A DNA stretch of 64,000 bases from Thalassospira sp. MCCC 1A01428 (GTDB taxonomy: Bacteria; Pseudomonadota; Alphaproteobacteria; Rhodospirillales; Thalassospiraceae), in contig NZ_JFJZ01000009.1 of assembly GCF_002115825.1 (NCBI RefSeq), positions 62,001-126,000 on the forward strand, given 5' to 3'. The notes below the pieces were generated by a model, which worked only from the letters and a program-made list of their open reading frames with translations, made no database searches and was not told the DNA's origin. The position numbers and the translations under genes were made by a program. The stretch's first letter is position 1, and the number at the start of each line of letters is the position of its first letter. Shown piece by piece: positions 8,228-16,912 of the stretch.

Positions 8228-8988
8228 TAGAAACTCCTTTTTCGCTTTCGGGCCATCGCGCTCTGATTACGGGTGGCAGTGGCGGTTTGGGCAAGGCAAT
8301 TGGCAAATGCTTTTTGCAATCCGGTGCCGAGGTCATTTTAACCGGCACAAGCGAAACCAAACTGGAAACTGCTCGCAAGGAACTGGACGGCAAAGTTCAA
8401 GTCATTTGTTTTGATGTGACAGATACCAGTAATAGCCGCGATTTTGCAAAAACCGTTGAAAGCCGATTTGGCAGAATATCCGTGTTGGTCAACAATGCTG
8501 GAAATACCGTGAAAAAACCGGTCGATGATATGGGGGTGGATGATTTTACCAATGTCATGAATACCCATGTGACCGGTGCCTTCTCGCTCAGTCAGGCTTT
8601 TTTGCCACAAATTCGCCAGGCAAACGGGAAAGGATCGATACTGTTTACCGCATCAATGGCATCCTTTTTGGGTATTCCCCATGTCATTGGCTATTCGGCG
8701 GCAAAGGCAGCCTATGTCGGGCTGGTTCGTGCCCTGGCAACCGAACTGGCACCAGATGGAATCCGGGTAAACGGTGTGGCTCCGGGCTGGATCAGAACCG
8801 ACCTTTTTGAAAAAGCCACCCAAACCGACCCGGCCCGCTTCGCCAAAATCCGCGCCCGCATCCCGATGGATTGTTTCGGCGACCCCGAAGATATCGGCTG
8901 GGCAATGACCTATCTTGCCTCCCCCGCCGCCAAATATGTAACCGGCGAAATTCTGGTCGTTGATGGCGGTGCCTTGCACGGGTTTTAG
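8224..8988 (+). CDS. SDR oxidoreductase, gluconate 5-dehydrogenase-like
   Basis: A 254-residue classical SDR. It begins with FSLSGHRALITGGSGGLG, the style of IdnO/KduD-type 5-keto-sugar-acid reductases, and shows NNAG, the catalytic Ser in FTASMAS and YSAAK. The ATG at 8224 overlaps the preceding stop (ATGA), which settles the start; an in-frame upstream start at 8146 would lie inside the previous gene. It is the last gene of the TRAP/dehydratase operon and ends 56 bp from the convergent LysR gene. A ketogluconate-like substrate is inferred only from similarity. Confidence 0.87.
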   Translation: MIETPFSLSGHRALITGGSGGLGKAIGKCFLQSGAEVILTGTSETKLETARKELDGKVQVICFDVTDTSNSRDFAKTVESRFGRISVLVNNAGNTVKKPVDDMGVDDFTNVMNTHVTGAFSLSQAFLPQIRQANGKGSILFTASMASFLGIPHVIGYSAAKAAYVGLVRALATELAPDGIRVNGVAPGWIRTDLFEKATQTDPARFAKIRARIPMDCFGDPEDIGWAMTYLASPAAKYVTGEILVVDGGALHGF

Positions 8989-9044
8989 GCGTCTTACGTC
9001 GGTATTGTCCTTGTTACGTCTTAGATGCTTGATGCGTTGATCAA

Positions 9045-9992
9045 TTACCCGTACCGGCCTGTTCCATCAGACTTCTCCCACGGCGGGACAGGCTGAAAGC
9101 ATCGTACAAGTTCGTCTATCGTTACGCGAATTTTCGGAAGCATTTCAGCGGATTTCAACCAGATCAGGTTGATGGGTCTGTCTTCCGCGTTAAGGTTGGT
9201 GCCGGTTTGTTGTAACCGCCCTGCTTTGATATGTTCGCTTACCAGCCAATATGGCAAACACGCCAACCCTGCCCCGGCGAGAACTGCGCTTAACATACCT
9301 TCGCCATGACTGATCAGGTGCCGTGGTTTTAGGGGTGTCTTTATCACGGCCCCGCTATTGTCCCGTAATCGCCAGGGTAAGACCCGCCTCTCACGCAATT
9401 CGCCGATCAGGGCGTGACGGGCCAAATCATTGGCGTCAGTCACAGCGCCATGAACAGCCAGATAAGTCGGCGCTGCACATATCACAGATGTCTGAACGCC
9501 AATTTTTCGCATCATCAAACCGGCATCATCAGCCATGTCGCCAATCCTGATAGCAAGGTCAATTTCCTCGCCAAGCAGATCGACAAACTGGTCGGTAAAA
9601 CGTGCATCCAGCGTAAGCTGCGGCAAGTTTTTTAGCAGGTCCACCATCAACGGCAAAACCCAGCGCGGACCAAATGAGGAAGGCAGGCTGACACGCAATG
9701 TACCCGATGCCACTTTTCGCCGGGCTGAAAGGGTTGTTTCTGCAGCTTCCAGATCTGAAAGTATTCGGATGCAGGTGGTATAAAAGGCACGGCCTTCATC
9801 GGTTAAGCCAAGGTGCCGGGTGGTACGGTTTAAAAGCTGTACGCCCAGTCGTTCTTCCAGACGGGCAACACTTTTGGCAACGGCTGATTTGGACAGTCCC
9901 ATATGTGCTGCTGCGGCTGTAAAGCTGCCCTGATCAACCGCACTAACGAAGGCCGTAATCCCGGTCAGGTGTGAATGTGGCTGAATCCCCAT
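9045..9992 (-). CDS. LysR-family transcriptional regulator
   Basis: A 315-residue LTTR. The N-terminal helix-turn-helix is visible as GSFTAAAAHMGLSKSAVAKSVARLEERLG (written here from residue ~22 on in two pieces: GSFTAAAAHMGLSKSAV and AKSVARLEERLG), followed by LLNRTTR. The C-terminal two-lobe effector domain includes IDLAIRIGD. It resembles the CrgA/DsdC-like subgroup controlling an adjacent divergent oxidoreductase. It diverges from the MDR gene at 10123, and the 28-bp inverted repeat at 10025-10052 is the likely binding site. Confidence 0.9.
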   Translation of the reverse strand: MGIQPHSHLTGITAFVSAVDQGSFTAAAAHMGLSKSAVAKSVARLEERLGVQLLNRTTRHLGLTDEGRAFYTTCIRILSDLEAAETTLSARRKVASGTLRVSLPSSFGPRWVLPLMVDLLKNLPQLTLDARFTDQFVDLLGEEIDLAIRIGDMADDAGLMMRKIGVQTSVICAAPTYLAVHGAVTDANDLARHALIGELRERRVLPWRLRDNSGAVIKTPLKPRHLISHGEGMLSAVLAGAGLACLPYWLVSEHIKAGRLQQTGTNLNAEDRPINLIWLKSAEMLPKIRVTIDELVRCFQPVPPWEKSDGTGRYG

Positions 9993-10024
9993 TTATTGAC
10001 GACCTTTGTTCGCAAGTAAGACGA

Positions 10025-10052
10025 ATTTAATGAGAAACATTTTCCATTAAAT
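10025..10052. promoter_or_regulatory. 28-bp inverted repeat, candidate LysR operator
   Basis: ATTTAATG (10025-10032) and CATTAAAT (10045-10052) are perfect arms, and 22 of 28 positions are symmetric overall. It starts 33 bp from the LysR start and ends 70 bp before the divergent oxidoreductase. Dyads of this size in a divergent LysR intergenic region are classic recognition sites. Confidence 0.65.
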
Positions 10053-10122
10053 TGTCAATAGACTGGGCACCAGCACTGAAACGCAGTGCAAATCAGTTTG
10101 CAAACGCAAAAAGGAACTGCCC

Positions 10123-11151
10123 ATGTCAGATTTGATGGAACGTTGGGAAACACTTAGCTTTGGCGTTTCCAACCTTAAGAAAGTAACCCGGTCCCGCCCT
10201 GCGCCCGGATATGGAGAAATCCTTATCCGGGTGGAAGCAGTATCGCTGAATTACCGTGATACAGAAGTCCTTGAAAGCCGTATGTATCTGGAACCTAAAT
10301 TTCCTTTTACTCCGGCATCGGACTTGGCAGGCACGGTCATTAAAACAGGCGAAGGCGTTACACGCTTTGCTGTTGGGGATCAGGCCGTTTCGATGTGCAT
10401 TACGAACTGGGTCGATGGCGAAGCCCTGGATTGGAGCGTCGCCCCACCACTGGGAGGCACCATACCGGGGATTTTGGCGCAATATGTTGTTTTACCTGCG
10501 GACTGGTGTGTGCAGGCCCCAAAGTCTTTAACTGCAATAGAGGCATCGACATTACCCATTGCCGCCCTTACCGCATGGATGGCAGTTTGCGAACTTGCGC
10601 CATCGCGCAGTGATCAAACCGTACTGATTCAGGGCACTGGTGGTGTATCGCTTTTTGCAGCACAATTCGGGCTGGCGGCAGGTGCAAATGTTATTGTAAC
10701 CACCAGCAGCGACCAAAAAGCCGAACAGCTTCGCAAATTGGGCGTTAGGACAGATAACATTATCGATCGGTCCATCACGCCAGACTGGCCCGCAGCTGTT
10801 ATGGACCTTACCGATGGTCGCGGTGCAGATAACATCGTCGAAGTGGTTGGCGGCGAAAATATTCGCAAATCGCTGGATGCAGTGCGGCAGGGAGGCCGGA
10901 TTGCCCTGATCGGCTTTATGGAATCATATGACATGTCGATGTCAATTCTTCCAATTTTGGGAAAGCGCGTAACGATTGAGGGAATATCCGTCGGCCCCCG
11001 CCGGGCCATGGAAGATATGATCCGCGCGATTGACCGTCACAAAATAAAACCGGTTATCGACCGTGTTTATAATTTTGATGATGTTCCCGCGGCCTTCCAG
11101 CACCTTAACAGCGGGCCATTTGGCAAGGTTGTTATCAAGGTTGCATCCTGA
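10123..11151 (+). CDS. NAD(P)-dependent alcohol dehydrogenase / quinone-oxidoreductase-type MDR
   Basis: A 342-residue medium-chain dehydrogenase/reductase. It has the GroES-like N-terminal domain (VEAVSLNYRDTEVL, PASDLAGTV) and a Rossmann domain (VLIQGTGGVSLFAAQ). The cysteine-rich zinc loops of the alcohol dehydrogenases are absent, so it belongs with the zinc-free quinone reductase-like members. AAGGA lies a short distance before the ATG. It is divergent from and probably controlled by the LysR regulator at 9045. The substrate is unknown; enoyl reduction or aldehyde/quinone detoxification are possibilities. Confidence 0.85.
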   Translation: MSDLMERWETLSFGVSNLKKVTRSRPAPGYGEILIRVEAVSLNYRDTEVLESRMYLEPKFPFTPASDLAGTVIKTGEGVTRFAVGDQAVSMCITNWVDGEALDWSVAPPLGGTIPGILAQYVVLPADWCVQAPKSLTAIEASTLPIAALTAWMAVCELAPSRSDQTVLIQGTGGVSLFAAQFGLAAGANVIVTTSSDQKAEQLRKLGVRTDNIIDRSITPDWPAAVMDLTDGRGADNIVEVVGGENIRKSLDAVRQGGRIALIGFMESYDMSMSILPILGKRVTIEGISVGPRRAMEDMIRAIDRHKIKPVIDRVYNFDDVPAAFQHLNSGPFGKVVIKVAS

Positions 11152-11233
11152 TCCCGGCGATGCCATGTGACCCAACCTATCTTACTCCCTCGCAGCCCGC
11201 CATTACGGCGTGCTGTTGGCATATGATAGCCGA

Positions 11234-13456
11234 TTATCGCCAGGAATGAATGGCACGGCGATCAACCGTTTCGGGGACAATACCACGTGCGGCGTTCGAT
11301 ACATGGTCCATAACGTTGCTGGCGGCAATATCCTGCTGGCGGTTGATCATGCGGGTTTGTCTTGCGGCAAATAGCGGTTGACGCTCGGGCTGGTCAACCG
11401 GGTTTGCGCACATTTCGCTACCGTTGATAAAGGCTTCGCGTTCCAGCCAATCCAACGTCAGTCTGGTCAAGTCAAGGCGCAGCACATCGCCGTTTTGCAA
11501 ATAACCAATGCCGCCACCAACAAAGGCTTCTGGCACCATATGCCCGATACAGGCACCTTTGGTGACGCCCGAATACCGTCCGTCGGTAATCAACATGCTC
11601 GATGCTTCCAGAATGCGATGATGGCGCAAGTTCTGCGACGGTGAAAACATCTCGGGCATGCCATATGCTTCCGGCCCCTGCCCGCCAATTACAAATGCAA
11701 AGGACAAATGCCCCTGTGCCAGCAAGTCGCGTGATGTCGCAAGGTCAATGTCCTGGCCATCAATCTCGCCGCCGCCATTCCGTTTAACAATTGCGGCAAT
11801 CAGGTCATGGTCCACACCTTCGGTTTTCATCAGGCGATCAACCATGTCGGGGGCGGAAAAATCGGCGTTGCACAGATGTTCATTTTCGTAATAACGCACG
11901 ATAAAAACATGATCGTTAAAGTGGTTGAGCAAATGGTCGCTCATCCCCGATGTCTTGACGGCACAGTTTTCAAAAAAGCTGCCGGTGATCACATCAACAC
12001 CGGACCGCGCCCGTACCGGCGTTGCCCGGATAACCGATTTATCGCCCAGTGAAAGATCCACCGGGTTATCAAGGTTTGCAATCCGTTCGGCCCAGGTTTT
12101 TCCTAAAATGGTGGGAGCATCAAGATCCATCGGCACCCCAAGGTCGCTTAGCACCCGATAAATGCTTTCCATGCCCCGGTTTTTGCCTTCGGCCATTTGT
12201 TGGGCCAAAACAAAGGTGTCGCGGTTTTCGGTCAGGCTATGGGCAAAAATTTCAGGAACGGGCGTTTTCGTGCGTACATCCTGATAATCGTCAATTGTAA
12301 TGTCAAACCCGGCATAACGCATCATAAATGGCAAATGCAGCAACATGTTGCTGCTGGACCCGGTAGCGTTATGAATACGAACAAAATTGGCAAAGTTGCG
12401 CTTTAACAAATTGCCAATCGCATATTCCGGCTTGTTAAAGGCGGCAAACAGCGCATCAATGCCGGCGGCAACGGCAGCAAAGGGTGGCACATCCGTTAAC
12501 AGTTCAAGTTCGGGCGGGGTTAACCCGAAGGCCGCCAGCATGGTACGCGATGAATTGCCCGTGCCATTAAAGGCGCAAATGCCGCCCTTGGAATCACAGG
12601 TGGCAGCGGCCAGTTCGTCAAGCACGCGGCGTTCCATTGCACCATCAATCAGCCCAATCAAACGGGCACGTTCCAGCAAACCGGCAAAGGCCTCGTCAGA
12701 TGTGCATTGCAGGATGTAACGCATGTTTTCGCGAATATCCCCCCCCAGATCATCATGCCCGGCGTGGTCGGCATCGGCGGCAATTTTGTCAAGCAACCGC
12801 CTGGTGCCATCGGGTATTTCGCCGCCTTTCAGCACATGTGAGGGGGCAAAAACCGCCCAGACCGGTGCGTGGTCACCGCGATGAGCACGCGCCAGATCGG
12901 CGGCGGCCAGTCCGGCCACGACGGCTGCGGGCGATTTGTCGCATCCCGCAATGACATAGGCGGCGTGGTAGCTGTGGCCTTCAAAGGTAATATTAACCGC
13001 GGCGGCTGTGTTATTGCGAGATACCAGCGAATAGCTTTGGCCGATATTGTTTTGTGCTGTGCCGTCGCAAATCACGGGGACATGAAACAAAAAAGGCACC
13101 CCGCCCGCTTCCCATATACGGATTGCCGCCATCAGGGCCTGTGGGCGATCCAGCAAATGGGCGGGATGGTCCGGTGCGCCGGCAATAATTGCGACACGGG
13201 GCCGGTTTTCAACCAGACGTCCAACAACATCATGTATTTCCGGCACATTAAACGTGCGGTCCCTCGCAACTGCGGGGTTTTCATTTATGGCATCACGCAG
13301 CAGGCGAACAACCGTAATCGGCTGATTTGCCAACCCCTGAATACAATCACGATAAGGATTTGCCTTTTCATTGATGATGATCGGTTCATTTGCGGCAGCA
13401 GGGCGGGACATGGCTGTTGGCTCGGACGTTTGAGGGCAAAGGTGGGTAAACAGCAT
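11234..13456 (-). CDS. Large IlvD/Edd-family sugar-acid dehydratase
   Basis: A protein of 740 residues (725 if the ATG at 13411 is used; neither start has a clear ribosome site). It keeps the IlvD/Edd iron-sulfur cysteines: VICDGT, AGCDKS and GGICAFNGTGNSSRTM, and the TDGRYSGVTKGACIGH loop that holds the substrate. IlvD and Edd are about 560-620 residues and the pentonate dehydratases YjhG/YagF about 655, so this one is longer, with an extended N-terminus and a C-terminal tail. Next to a XylB-like sugar dehydrogenase and a xylose-type importer, dehydration of a pentonate (xylonate or arabinonate) to a 2-keto-3-deoxypentonate is likely. It is downstream of and co-directional with that SDR, 51 bp away. 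Confidence 0.82.
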   Translation of the reverse strand: MLFTHLCPQTSEPTAMSRPAAANEPIIINEKANPYRDCIQGLANQPITVVRLLRDAINENPAVARDRTFNVPEIHDVVGRLVENRPRVAIIAGAPDHPAHLLDRPQALMAAIRIWEAGGVPFLFHVPVICDGTAQNNIGQSYSLVSRNNTAAAVNITFEGHSYHAAYVIAGCDKSPAAVVAGLAAADLARAHRGDHAPVWAVFAPSHVLKGGEIPDGTRRLLDKIAADADHAGHDDLGGDIRENMRYILQCTSDEAFAGLLERARLIGLIDGAMERRVLDELAAATCDSKGGICAFNGTGNSSRTMLAAFGLTPPELELLTDVPPFAAVAAGIDALFAAFNKPEYAIGNLLKRNFANFVRIHNATGSSSNMLLHLPFMMRYAGFDITIDDYQDVRTKTPVPEIFAHSLTENRDTFVLAQQMAEGKNRGMESIYRVLSDLGVPMDLDAPTILGKTWAERIANLDNPVDLSLGDKSVIRATPVRARSGVDVITGSFFENCAVKTSGMSDHLLNHFNDHVFIVRYYENEHLCNADFSAPDMVDRLMKTEGVDHDLIAAIVKRNGGGEIDGQDIDLATSRDLLAQGHLSFAFVIGGQGPEAYGMPEMFSPSQNLRHHRILEASSMLITDGRYSGVTKGACIGHMVPEAFVGGGIGYLQNGDVLRLDLTRLTLDWLEREAFINGSEMCANPVDQPERQPLFAARQTRMINRQQDIAASNVMDHVSNAARGIVPETVDRRAIHSWR

Positions 13457-13507
13457 TATATGCTGTTCGGTGCAGGTCTGATAATCACGTTGGGCGCAAG
13501 ATACGGA

Positions 13508-14269
13508 TTATACCAGCCCGCCATCAACGATAAAATTTTGCGAAGAGCATGCCGAGGAAACATCGGATGCGAGAAAAAGCACCATTTGGGCCACATCCTC
13601 GCTAATCAGGCGACGTTTTACACATTGCTGGTCCTGAATGCGTACTTCATCTGCCGGGGTAATCCATAAATCAAGTTGGCGTTGGGTTATGATGCAGCCC
13701 GGCGTGACAGTGTTTACCCGAATGCCATCGCCCCCCCAGTCACGTGCCAGCGCCCGGGTCATGCCGACAATACCGGCCTTGGCCGTTTCATAAGCCACCA
13801 AATCTGGCAAACCAAGTAAATAACTGACAGAACTGAAATTAATGATGCTGCCCTGCCCCTGTTTCGCCATGCCCGGTGCCACGGCACGTGCGCAAAAAAA
13901 CTGATGGGATAAATTAACATCCAGCCGGTCGCGCCATTCGTCGGGGCCGGTTTCCCCAGGGCTATGGCGGTCATCTCGGGCGGCGTTGTTAACCAGTACT
14001 GTAATGGGGCCAATCTGTGCTGCCATTTGCGTAACGGCTTCTGGTATCTGGTGCTGATTGCGCAAATCAATTGATTTAAAAATCGGGCGAATGCCCAAAT
14101 CGTTTTCGATGCTGTCACACAGGGCATGACCAGCGGCATCATCAATATCGAAAAATCCGACCTTGGCACCCTGGTTGCAAAATGCACGCACAATCGATGC
14201 CCCAATTCCCGAGGCACCGCCGGTCACCAAAACCGATTTACCGTCTATATCGTGATAGGTCGCTGACAT
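13508..14269 (-). CDS. SDR, D-xylose/aldose 1-dehydrogenase (XylB-like)
   Basis: A 253-residue SDR with VLVTGGASGIG, VLVNNAARDDRH, the Ser in NFSSVSY and YETAK. Several stretches (the DDRH loop, VNLSHQFFCARAVAPGM, DLVAYETAKAGI, and the PGCIITQRQ segment) recall the Caulobacter D-xylose 1-dehydrogenase, which oxidises xylose to xylonolactone with NAD. The ATG at 14269 has GGCGGGAAAC upstream; an in-frame ATG five codons earlier has none. It is the first gene of a two-gene operon with the dehydratase and diverges from xylF. The role fits the first step of a Weimberg/Dahms-type oxidative pentose pathway; L-arabinose or galactose are alternative substrates. Confidence 0.82.
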   Translation of the reverse strand: MSATYHDIDGKSVLVTGGASGIGASIVRAFCNQGAKVGFFDIDDAAGHALCDSIENDLGIRPIFKSIDLRNQHQIPEAVTQMAAQIGPITVLVNNAARDDRHSPGETGPDEWRDRLDVNLSHQFFCARAVAPGMAKQGQGSIINFSSVSYLLGLPDLVAYETAKAGIVGMTRALARDWGGDGIRVNTVTPGCIITQRQLDLWITPADEVRIQDQQCVKRRLISEDVAQMVLFLASDVSSACSSQNFIVDGGLV

Positions 14270-14365
14270 TTTGTTTCCCGCCATAATGTTTATTTTTATT
14301 CGGTGAATTAAATTTTGCGCCGCAATAAGAAATCGGTGGAAAAATTCAATTTTTGAGCCGCAATT

Positions 14366-14392
14366 TGTGCATTTGCAAAACCATTGCGCACA
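14366..14392. promoter_or_regulatory. Inverted repeat in the xylF/SDR divergent promoter region
   Basis: TGTGC (14366-14370) and GCACA (14388-14392) are inverted arms with a 17-bp spacer, inside the 237-bp region shared by the SDR/dehydratase operon and xylF. It could be a sugar-repressor (ROK) or other operator; the arms are short. Confidence 0.3.
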
Positions 14393-14506
14393 TTTTTTAG
14401 ATCAATCACCAAAAAAAATTTGACAGGACACGTCGGACGCGTCAACATTTTTTCGATAACAAAAATAAATGTCGATCCAAGGCAATTTCACTCAGGGAAG
14501 AAACAA

Positions 14507-15538
14507 ATGAAAAAGCTTCTATCATCGGCTGCTTTCACCGGCGCCGTATTGCTATCGATGCACGCATTTGCCGCCGATCTTGTTGTTGGTGTCAGTTGGT
14601 CCAATTTTCAGGAAGAACGCTGGAAAACCGACGAAGCCGCCATCGTCAAGGCGCTGGATGCGGCCGGTGCTGAATATATCAGTGCCGATGCTCAAAGCTC
14701 GCCCAGCAAACAGCTAAGCGATATCGAAAGCCTGATTTCGCGTGGGGCCAATGCCCTTATTGTTCTGGCCCAGGATTCATCCTCCATCGGTGCTGCCGTT
14801 ACCCAGGCCATTAACGAAGGCATTCCGATTGTTGGTTATGACCGGCTGATCGAAAACCCGAACGCCTATTACATTACCTTTGATAATAAAAAAGTCGGCT
14901 ACCTTCAGGCGGAAGCGGTTTATGCCAAACAGCCCAAGGGCAATTACGTCTTTATTAAGGGTGCCCCGACTGATCCCAATGCCGACATTCTGCATCAGGG
15001 CCAACTGGAAGTGTTGCAAAGCGCCATTGACAGTGGCGACATCAAGGTCGTTGGCGAAGCCTATACCGAAAGCTGGCAGCCAGCCATTGCCCAGCGCAAC
15101 ATGGAACAGTTTTTGACCGCAAATGATAACAAGGTAGATGCGGTTGTTGCCTCGAACGATGGGACCGCGGGTGGCGCAATTGCGGCCCTCGCCGCACAGG
15201 GCATGCAGGGCATCCCCGTTTCCGGGCAGGATGGCGACCATGCCGCCCTTAACCGGGTTGCTCTGGGCACACAGACTGTTTCGGTCTGGAAAGATGCTCG
15301 TGTTCTGGGGCAGCGCGCCGCTGAAATTGCCGTCGAGCTCGCCAAAGGCACCAAACTGGGGGATGTCAAAGGCACACAGGACTGGACCAGCCCGAACGGC
15401 ACCGTCATGAAATCCTATTTCCTTACTCCGGTTGCCATTACCCGGGATAACCTTAATGAGGTGATCGATGCCGGATGGGTAAGCAAGGATGTCGTCTGCA
15501 AAGGCGTTAAAAGCGGCACGGTTGCTGCCTGCAACTAA
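14507..15538 (+). CDS. xylF: D-xylose-type ABC transporter substrate-binding protein XylF
   Basis: A 343-residue periplasmic binding protein with a signal peptide (KKLLSSAAF core, cleavage after AFA). The mature protein follows the XylF/ribose-binding fold: VGVSWSNFQEERW, the ANALIVLAQDS segment, VGYDRLI, VDAVVASNDGTAGGAI and SGQDGD are all typical of XylF. The start at 14507 has AGGGAAG upstream; upstream in-frame codons belong to the leader region. The receptor gene is first in the xylFHG operon and is separated from xylH by a strong stem-loop. The ligand is probably D-xylose or another aldose. Confidence 0.92.
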   Translation: MKKLLSSAAFTGAVLLSMHAFAADLVVGVSWSNFQEERWKTDEAAIVKALDAAGAEYISADAQSSPSKQLSDIESLISRGANALIVLAQDSSSIGAAVTQAINEGIPIVGYDRLIENPNAYYITFDNKKVGYLQAEAVYAKQPKGNYVFIKGAPTDPNADILHQGQLEVLQSAIDSGDIKVVGEAYTESWQPAIAQRNMEQFLTANDNKVDAVVASNDGTAGGAIAALAAQGMQGIPVSGQDGDHAALNRVALGTQTVSVWKDARVLGQRAAEIAVELAKGTKLGDVKGTQDWTSPNGTVMKSYFLTPVAITRDNLNEVIDAGWVSKDVVCKGVKSGTVAACN

Positions 15539-15585
15539 AGCACAGCTTTTGCCCGTTTATTCCTTCTCGCGATCTTGCGAAACCA

Positions 15586-15615
15586 CGGGGCCGGACGCCA
15601 ACAGCACCGGCCCCG
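15586..15615 (+). promoter_or_regulatory. Perfect 9-bp stem-loop between xylF and xylH
   Basis: CGGGGCCGG (15586-15594) pairs with CCGGCCCCG (15607-15615) around a 12-base loop, with no U-run after it. Its position just after the binding-protein gene suggests mRNA stabilisation or partial attenuation that yields excess receptor. Confidence 0.7.
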
Positions 15616-15635
15616 CTGCCTGACGAGCACATTAC

Positions 15636-16901
15636 ATGACCAAGATACTTGCCAAAATGGAAGTCGACCGCCGTCTGGTCGGATTGGCCGCCGTATTGCT
15701 GATCATATGGATCGGCTTTGACCTGGCCTCCGGCGGGCGCTTTATTACCCCGCGCAATATATTCAACCTGTCGGTACAAACAGCATCTGTGGCCGTTATG
15801 GCCTGTGGCATGGTTTTAATTATTGTGACCCGCCATATTGATTTGTCCGTTGGCTCCATCCTTGGCGTGCTCGCCATGATCATGGGGGTGGTGCAAACCG
15901 ACATCCTGCCGCAATTCCTGGCCTATAACCATCCGATGACCTGGATCATTACCTTGCTGGTTGGCATTGTCATCGGCGCGTTGATTGGGGGTATTCAAGG
16001 GGTTGCTGTTGGTTATCTTGGTGTGCCTGCCTTTATCGTTACACTGGGCGGTTTGCTGGTATGGCGCGGGGCGGCATGGTGGGTAACGCAGGGGCGCACG
16101 GTTGCCCCGCTCGACGCCAATTTCATTTTGCTCGGCGGCGGTATTAACGGCACCATCGGCGCAACATGGAGCTGGATTGTTGCCGCAATTGCCATTGCGG
16201 CGATCATTTATGCTGCAATCAAAGACCGGCGACGCCGGTTGTCATTTGAATTTCCCGTTAAACCTATATGGGCGGAATATACCAACGCCATCATCAAGGC
16301 CGGTCTGGTTCTGGCCGCTGTACTAACGTTAAACGCCTATTACCTGCCGACACGCGCAGCGGAAAAAGTTCTGGCGCAACGTGGCATTCCCGCTACGCCT
16401 GAAAATCTTGAAATTTCGCATGGCATTGCCATTCCGCTGTTAATTGTGGCCCTAGTCGCGATTGTGTTGACTATTGCGGCAAAACGCACCCGCTTTGGCC
16501 GCTATGTTTTTGCCATTGGCGGCAACCCGCAAGCAGCAGAACTGGCCGGTATCAATGTTAAGCGAATGACCGTTGCGGTTTTTGCTTTGATGGGGGTTTT
16601 GTGCGCCATCAGTGCTGCCATTTCATCGGCACGTTTGCAATCTGCAGGCAATGATCTGGGCACACTTGACGAATTGCGCGTTATTGCCGCGGTTGTTATT
16701 GGCGGCACTTCGCTTGCGGGCGGGCTTGGCACCATTTATGGCGCGCTGATCGGGGCGCTGGTAATGCAAAGTCTGCAAAGTGGCATGGCATTGCTGGGCG
16801 TTGATACATCCCTGCAAAGCATCGTCATTGGGCTGGTTTTGGTACTGGCTGTGTTTAGTGACAAATATTTCCACCGTCGCTATAGCGACCCGACGGCATA
16901 A
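15636..16901 (+). CDS. xylH: Xylose-type ABC transporter permease XylH
   Basis: A 421-residue membrane protein of the BPD_transp_2 (RbsC/XylH) family with about 10-11 helices. Family hallmarks include HIDLSVGSILG in the first third and, near the end, FAIGGNPQAAELAGI, the cytoplasmic loop that meets the ATPase, and VVIGGTSLAGGLGTIYGALIGAL. The insert around residues 200-270 with charged KDRRRR matches XylH proteins, which are longer than RbsC. It is followed 11 bp later by xylG. Confidence 0.92.
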   Translation: MTKILAKMEVDRRLVGLAAVLLIIWIGFDLASGGRFITPRNIFNLSVQTASVAVMACGMVLIIVTRHIDLSVGSILGVLAMIMGVVQTDILPQFLAYNHPMTWIITLLVGIVIGALIGGIQGVAVGYLGVPAFIVTLGGLLVWRGAAWWVTQGRTVAPLDANFILLGGGINGTIGATWSWIVAAIAIAAIIYAAIKDRRRRLSFEFPVKPIWAEYTNAIIKAGLVLAAVLTLNAYYLPTRAAEKVLAQRGIPATPENLEISHGIAIPLLIVALVAIVLTIAAKRTRFGRYVFAIGGNPQAAELAGINVKRMTVAVFALMGVLCAISAAISSARLQSAGNDLGTLDELRVIAAVVIGGTSLAGGLGTIYGALIGALVMQSLQSGMALLGVDTSLQSIVIGLVLVLAVFSDKYFHRRYSDPTA

Positions 16902-16912
16902 GGGGCAAAAAC

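Noticed and set aside
12869..13669. A 266-codon plus-strand open frame across the dehydratase and SDR genes
   Set aside because: It is antisense to two clear enzymes and spans their intergenic gap; no ribosome site or recognisable motif.
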